From: Omphiscola glabra
Taxonomy: Eukaryota > Mollusca > Gastropoda > Lymnaeidae
Direction: 5' to 3'
Assembly: GCA_964017045.1 (NCBI GenBank)
Contig: OZ024806.1
Coordinates: forward strand, 21,132,922 to 21,196,921
Length of the DNA: 64,000 bases
A model generated the notes under the pieces. The model did no database searches. It was given only the letters and a program-made list of their open reading frames with translations, and was not told the origin of the DNA. Shown here one piece after another: positions 57,995 to 64,000 of the stretch (positions are counted from its first letter, which is position 1; every line of letters begins with the position of its first letter). Both the position numbers and the translations under genes were made by a program.

Positions 57995-58545
57995 CGTGTT
58001 ATAGCGGGATGTTGATACGGGGGGGGGGGGGCGTGTTATAGCGGGATGTTGATACGGGGGGGGGGCGTGTTATAGCGGGATGTTGATAGGGGGGGGCGTG
58101 TTATAGCGGGATGTTGATACGGGGAGTGTGTTATAGCGGGATGTTGATACGGGGAGTGTGTTATAGCGGGATGTTGATACGGGGGGGGGAGTGTTATAGC
58201 GGGATGTTGAAACGGGGGGGGGGGGTGTTATAGCGGGATGTTGATACCGGGAGTGTGTTATAGCGGGATGTTGATACCGGGAGTGTGTTATAGCGGGATG
58301 TTGATACCGGGAGTGTGTTATAGCGGGATGTTGATACCGGGGGCGTGTTATAGCGGGATGTTGATACCGGGGGCGTGTTATAGCGGGATGTTGATACCGG
58401 GAGTGTGTTATAGCGGGATGTTGATACCGGGAGTGTGTTATAGCGGGATGTTGATACCGGGAGTGTGTTATATCGGGATGTTGATACCGGGAGTGTGTTA
58501 TAGCGGGATGTTAATACCCGGGGAGGGGGGTGTTATAGCGCGGCC
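57995..58545. repeat. 30-bp minisatellite (CGGGATGTTGATACCGGGAG)
   Basis: About 18 copies; the left ones have G-tracts of varying length (up to 12) in place of CCGGGAG, the right ones are homogeneous. The Cys-Tyr-Ser-Gly frame is an artefact. Confidence 0.96.
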
Positions 58546-58564
58546 TTTATACCGGGACGTCTAA

Positions 58565-58862
58565 TACAGGGCGCGTTAAAGCGCACGCGTTATAGTGTAC
58601 GCGTTATAGTGCACGCGTTATAGTGCACGCGTTATAGTGCACGCGTTATAGTGCACGCGTTATAGTGCACGCGTTATAGTGCACGCGTTATAGTGCACGC
58701 GTTATAGTGCACGCGTTATAGTGCACGCGTTATAGCGCACGCGTTATAGTGCACGCGTTATAGTGCACGCGTTATAGTGCACGCGTTATAGTGCACGCGT
58801 TATAGTGCACGCGTTATAGTGCACGCGTTATAGTGCACGCGTTATAGCGGCGCATGTTACAG
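58565..58862. repeat. 14-bp minisatellite (CACGCGTTATAGTG)
   Basis: About 20 nearly identical copies directly after the 30-bp array and sharing its GTTATAG element. Each unit junction makes GTGCAC next to ACGCGT, both self-complementary. Confidence 0.96.
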
Positions 58863-58879
58863 AGGGGCGTGTGTTATAG

Positions 58880-59750
58880 CGCGGCTCAACTATATTATGT
58901 TTGGACTACTCGGTATCTTCCCCTTCTCTGTATTTCTTGGTCAAATATAATCCGAGTCTAGGAGAGCTACCGTGTTGTAAAATTTAATTGCCGTAATATA
59001 TATTTAAAGCGTCATCTGATATACACAGATGTACACTTAAAATCTTAATCTTAAGGGGTTATTTTTTTCTCTCTGACTTCTTCATGCAGAATTTAGAATT
59101 ACTAGTAACTGGTCGTCCGAATACTGTGTTACATTTAATTCAAGCTCTATCTGCTACTTTTAGATGCGAACGTGTCTTCCTTGTCCTCGACACTCCGCGA
59201 TCCACTTCAAACTAATTTGACGGGCTTATGAAATCAGAGAACTCCATCTCACTAATATTATTAAAGCGGTTCTCAACGAAGTTGCACGCTGAATCTGTAG
59301 GTTCACAGCAGTTAGTCGTGCTTTTGTGTTAAAAAAATTACGAAATGGCTTTTGAAAAATAATGTATTTAACAATGAGATGATCTAAGCAACTCGGAAAT
59401 CGTCTTTCATATAACCACTGGAAGCAACAAGAACTTTGTTGGTTTATAAGTTTAAATTACCATCTAATGGACGTGGATTTTAAATTTCTTCAATTGTGGG
59501 TCCTCCGTAATGGCAATATCAACCTATGGTAGTCTACTCCCAATGGTTTTCTCCCGCAGTGGCGGGTTAATCCTAAAGATTGTATATAGTGGTGATGGAT
59601 CTAAAATGTTGGCGCCATTTCAATGAAAAATTTAACTTACTGTCATTAGCTGAAGTTTAAGAGTGTACTGCTCATTGGCTGTAGAATTAACAAACCGGTT
59701 TATCAACGATGCCAGTGTGCTCAGTAACATGCTTTCCTAAGTACAGTTAC
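58880..59750. other. Unassigned DNA
   Basis: Nothing is supported. A short stretch (GATATACACAGATGTACAC and CACTCCGCGATCCACTTC) weakly resembles 14820-14970. Confidence 0.35.
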
Positions 59751-59754
59751 CGTT

Positions 59755-60045
59755 ATGGAGACCAACAACCCAAGTAACAAGTATTGTCATAAAGACCAAC
59801 AACCCAAGTAACAAATATCGTCATAAAGACCAACAACCCAAGTAACAAATATCGTCTTGGAGACCAACAACACAATTAACAAATATCGTCATGGAGAAAA
59901 ACAACACAATTAACAAAAATCGTCTTGGAGACCAACAACACAATTAACAAATATCGTCATGGAGACCAACAACACAATTAACAAATATTGTCATGGAGAC
60001 CAACAACCCAAGTAACAGATATCACCATGTAGACCAACAACCCAA
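59755..60045. repeat. 34-bp minisatellite
   Basis: About eight copies of a unit with CAACAACCCAAGTAACAAAT and ATCGTCATGGAGAC. Confidence 0.95.
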
Positions 60046-60049
60046 ACCC

Positions 60050-62140
60050 TACTGTCCCTGCAACCATACAAAATGATACAGCGATTTAAAAAAAAAAAAA
60101 ACTCAGAAGATTACATTTTCGAGGTTTGACTTTGTTTCGATTGAGAATGTAACATTTTGCTCATATAGTTTTATAATATATAAATACGTAGTTTTCACAT
60201 GTCTTTTTGTCACTGGATGTTTCCAATGAAATTATATTGAAATGTACATAAGAACACATTAACGTTCGAAAAAAAAAACCACTGATGGTTGTGGTCGATA
60301 TTGCAGATATTCTAAGATAGTGGAAGTGTAAGCATGAATAGTGTTGAAAATATTTAAATATTCGGATTTATTATAGAGTAAACTATTTCCGTAAAAGTTA
60401 ATTACAATTGATAAATGTTTATTTGTTGAGTCTATTATACAGACTTTGTTATAGTATATATTTGAAGGAGCTAAGATGACACTGTAACCCTGGATTATTA
60501 AAAACAATGGTAATATTTTATATTATTTTACCGAAATCGAATCAATCGGAATGCGCCCGGTTTCATAAAAACAGTGATAGTGATTTTTTAAATATTATTT
60601 TTGATGAAATCGTAAAAAGTTCATACACCTCACGAGCTTGAAAAAAATAAAAAAGCTTTCTAATTTTTAGGGAAATGGAATAAATTTAAATATGATAACA
60701 TTAAAATATATCGGCTTATTTGTAGGTATAACTTTATGTATTATTATTATAAATTATTAAAAAAAGTAACAAAAAAACTATTTGACATATTTTATCTGGA
60801 TTTCAAAACTAAGATATTACTTTATTATCAATAAATAATGTTCGAAATATTACATTTTTAAAATTACCAATCACATTTATAGGGGGGAAAAAATCTGTTG
60901 TTGTTTTTGCGGTGTTAATCTTGTGAATCAAATTTCAATTTTACGTGATCCAATTATGGTTCAAAATATCAATCAAAATTTTTTGTTTGAACTCAAAGAA
61001 AGATAATGAGAGGGATCTTATAAGAACTGCATTTAAACTTGCAAATTTCAAAGATTTTACTTTCCTTGATTTATTATCAAGTGTGACAAATCTAATATTG
61101 ATAATGTATTTTCCCCATTTAAAAAAAAAAAAATGTAATTGATCGTTTTTTTTTTTTTTTTATTGTAAATACATCACATCAAATTTTAGGTTAGTGTTTT
61201 TTTTTTTATAATGTATAAGTTTGACTTATTTTTTTCATTCCGAAAATGTGGGCTACTATCAGAAGTATAAAGTTGAAAAAAAAAAAAAAGTTACGTTTAA
61301 AAATTTTGTTTAATAAGGTAATGGCATTGAAGCCATTACGTGCCAGAAAAGACGTAGCCAAATATCACTCACTAATTCACTTATCACTCATCGAAATAAC
61401 CAAACACCAAACACCAAATGAAGTCGAAATCGGTTCATTTTGATTAGGATGCTTCCAACCTGTCGCTTTTTTTTTTTTTTACAGGTTTTGGCTTTCGTAT
61501 AGACTTTATTGTTAAAATAAATAACCTTAATATTTCAAAATACAGCATTATGCGTAGACATATTTTTTAATAGAAAATGTCAAGTCAATGCGTGTTAAAA
61601 GAATGATGGGAGTTGAACATTTTTAGAAAAAAAAAATTATTTTTTTTTCCTTTGTAGTTCAGATTCCGGAAAATGGTTGGGTTGGCAAATATTATTTAGA
61701 AGAAAATAGTGATGCGAGAAACACAAATATCTATAAATAGATTATTTTTTTAAATAACGAATGTCTAATAACTCTTTTCTAAATATAAAATACAAGGGCG
61801 CTGAAATTTGTCATATTTTATGTGCGAGGATGCAGTACATCAAAACTGGCTTCAGTTACATTTTGCAAGAGCAGGTGGAATTGTAGCGCAATATGCCGTC
61901 CATTAATATCCCGGTAACACTGGGTCGTACATTGTATTATATAAGAAAGACCTAATCTTACCATGTATGGTCGATTACAATGGCACGCGATATATAAATG
62001 TCCTTCTAACTGCATCAAACAGTGGGTAAATGTGTGTTCAACAGCCGCGAAAGCTAAAATTCAGACTATAAAATTGGAGATTGAATTTTTGTTAAATTTT
62101 ACTGCAGTCGAATCTATTTAAATCCGATAAAATAAATACT
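60050..62140. other. AT-rich DNA
   Basis: 60510-60800 is related to 20570-20760. Poly-A and poly-T runs occur throughout. The minus frame at 61818-62018 is of mixed composition but has no domain I know. No gene is called. Confidence 0.4.
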
Positions 62141-62144
62141 CTTA

Positions 62145-62185
62145 CACACACACATATATATATATGTGTGTGTGTGTGTGTGTTT
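62145..62185. repeat. (CA)n(TA)n(TG)n palindromic microsatellite
   Basis: ACACACACATATATATATAT followed by GTGTGTGTGT can fold on itself. Confidence 0.9.
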
Positions 62186-62189
62186 GTAA

Positions 62190-64000
62190 TCTTTATAATG
62201 TAGTTTTATTATTCTAAATAAGAAAAAAGAAAATGTTAATTATTTCTCTTAACATGAGAGTTTAACTTTTTTGAGACATCTTTGTTCAATCTATTGTAAC
62301 TGTACCCTAATTTAAAAGTGTACGTATTCTTTATATACCATTATTATCTTGCTTTGACTTAAAGTTAAGATGATCTTGACATACTTATGTTCTTCTGGTG
62401 AAATCTAAATAAATGTCAATGGCTCAAGTGACCTGCAATTCGCCTCTACTGTATACAATCTTTGGGATTTAAAACTTTTTCCCCCATTAAACATATAATT
62501 ATTTGATTTTAAAGTGCTCACTAGTATTTTTAAAAACAATCAAAATTTAAGTTTTGCTTATTAAGCATTCGTTTTCTCAGTCCAATTTTTTTTTTTACAT
62601 TCCAATTTCCATAACCTATTACAAAACAATTGGAACTTAATGCTACAAAAATAGGTAAAAAAGGGAAAAACAACTAATCAAGAAATATATATACATTTTC
62701 AATTTATAGTTAATGTAAAATACATTTTTGAGGTATTTATTTTACATTTTATATTTTTACATTTCAAGGGTGATGAAAATTCGGTAAAAAAATTTGGGGG
62801 AAAAGTTGGGACGTAAATTTTAATAACAATATGTCCACTCCCGATTATGTTACAGATTCAGCTTTGAGCAAAGATTTTTATTTCAAGTGAGAAAACCATA
62901 GTCTTTAAATACACAGAAAAAGGGATAAACATTTGTTTTTTAAATATAAAAGAAAAAAAATTGCCCAGTAACAGGTGGTTGAGATAATAGACGAATAATA
63001 TAGTTCAGGGTTGGGCAAAAGATTACACGATGGCGTTATTAATGGAGGCCACTAAATATAGTATAATACACTCCCGCAGAGTGTGTGGGTGCACCTACAT
63101 AAATATCTTGAAGTTGAGATAGTTTGCTTACCAGAGATTGATACATAGATACATTTAAGACAAATGAAATAGTGTATTCAACTTTCTACCACGAATACGT
63201 TTCGTTGTGAGGCAAGAGGATGTATTCATCTTTATGTCAATAGCAATATATTGAAATCCGATGATATTGCAACCGTGACAAACATTCTTTAGATGTGAGG
63301 GTTAACATGGTGTTTAAAAAGATATTGAGATTCTTTACTATCATCGATTTATCAATATTGTTAAGTTAAGGTAAGATACGATTCTTTTATTTTTCCAGAT
63401 GAATGGAAATTATTTTTAAATTACATTGTACTTATTTACGCTCAGCACATAAATAAATACATATTTCAACCTAGTCAACATTTTACAGTTATAATTATAA
63501 CAATTTAAACACAAGTCCTCTAAAGCAGGCCAGCTCTAAAGTATTTCTATAACCTAGAAATCAAACATCGATCAACTCCCTTAGTTAAATTTTAAACGCA
63601 AAATTTATTTTACCATAGTGTCAATATTCTTTTTGTATATGCCAAGTGCGAGAACTATTGGAAGACGTGTGTGTGTTGGGGGGGGGGGGGGGTGTTTGCG
63701 TACAATTTAAATATTTTTACTGTATTTTGGTGACGCATAGCAATATCTCAAAACCCAATAATTTCACAGAAATGAACTATTGATGTATTGATAAAATGTA
63801 ATTTTAAATTGTAACCACTTTTTTTTTTTTTTTTTTTTTTTTACAATGTAATGTTTTTCAATTTGAAGAACGAAGAAAATTTGAGAGCGAGGGTTGGGAG
63901 GATATAAATATCAATAAGTCCAAAGCCGCTTATGTTAAATATTTGAACTTTTGTATGGACTTTAATTTTAACATAAATAACAAAATGATTTAAACACATG
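62190..64000. other. AT-rich right edge
   Basis: Contains a G tract at 63679-63692 and a T tract at 63819-63842. No gene or identifiable element. Confidence 0.4.

Noticed and set aside
58238..58564. Met-Leu-Ile-Pro-Gly-Val-Cys-Tyr-Ser-Gly repeat protein
   Set aside because: 30-bp minisatellite without coding context; neighbouring units with variable G tracts break the frame.

Overview
This window looks like intergenic and intronic DNA from an animal nuclear genome, most likely a gastropod mollusc. It is AT-rich and gene-poor, with eukaryotic splice signals (perfect AAG|GTAAGT donors), TATA promoters and AATAAA polyadenylation signals. It is crowded with decayed LINE 3' ends, Helitron, hAT and pogo-like DNA elements and an exceptional number of minisatellites. 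There are no operons, rRNAs, tRNAs or CRISPR arrays that I can support. The gastropod assignment is an inference. It rests on the repetitive prohormone architecture and on SPIN-like hAT elements, a family reported from tetrapods, a triatomine bug and the pond snail Lymnaea; it is not proven by a housekeeping gene.

The one complete gene is on the + strand at about 15480-19765. It has a TATA box, a short non-coding first exon ending in a perfect donor, a 3.5-kb intron, and a second exon that opens exactly on the start codon. That exon encodes a 177-residue secreted precursor. A signal peptide is followed by three 51-residue units (the last 47), each holding two different peptides (A and B) separated by Gly-Lys-Arg amidation/cleavage sites. 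I do not recognise the peptides. The intron holds a 30-bp minisatellite, a Helitron 3' end, a half-kilobase CATA microsatellite and a LINE remnant.

Two partial genes are suggested. A cysteine-rich exon (1967-2101, + strand, possibly extending back to 1854 through one in-frame TAG) has a good donor. At 46890-47112 a TATA promoter and non-coding first exon with a perfect donor sit behind a homeodomain-site-rich block (46498-46620). Its coding exons are not recognisable here and may lie beyond 64000.

Layout: 1-15 kb, the cysteine-rich exon, a hAT element with 8-bp target duplication, a LINE 3' end and several dispersed repeats; 15-20 kb, the peptide gene; 20-30 kb, Helitron-derived repeats, GATA/CAGA microsatellites, two SPIN-like elements and a foldback element; 28-46 kb, a near-continuous succession of minisatellites (units 13-92 bp) with LINE and MITE remnants between; 46-50 kb, the second promoter and a GC-rich repeat; 49-60 kb, pogo-like and other terminal-inverted-repeat elements and six more minisatellite arrays; 60-64 kb, AT-rich sequence with little identifiable. 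Most long open frames in the window are by-products of tandem repeats whose unit length is a multiple of three or that lack stops.
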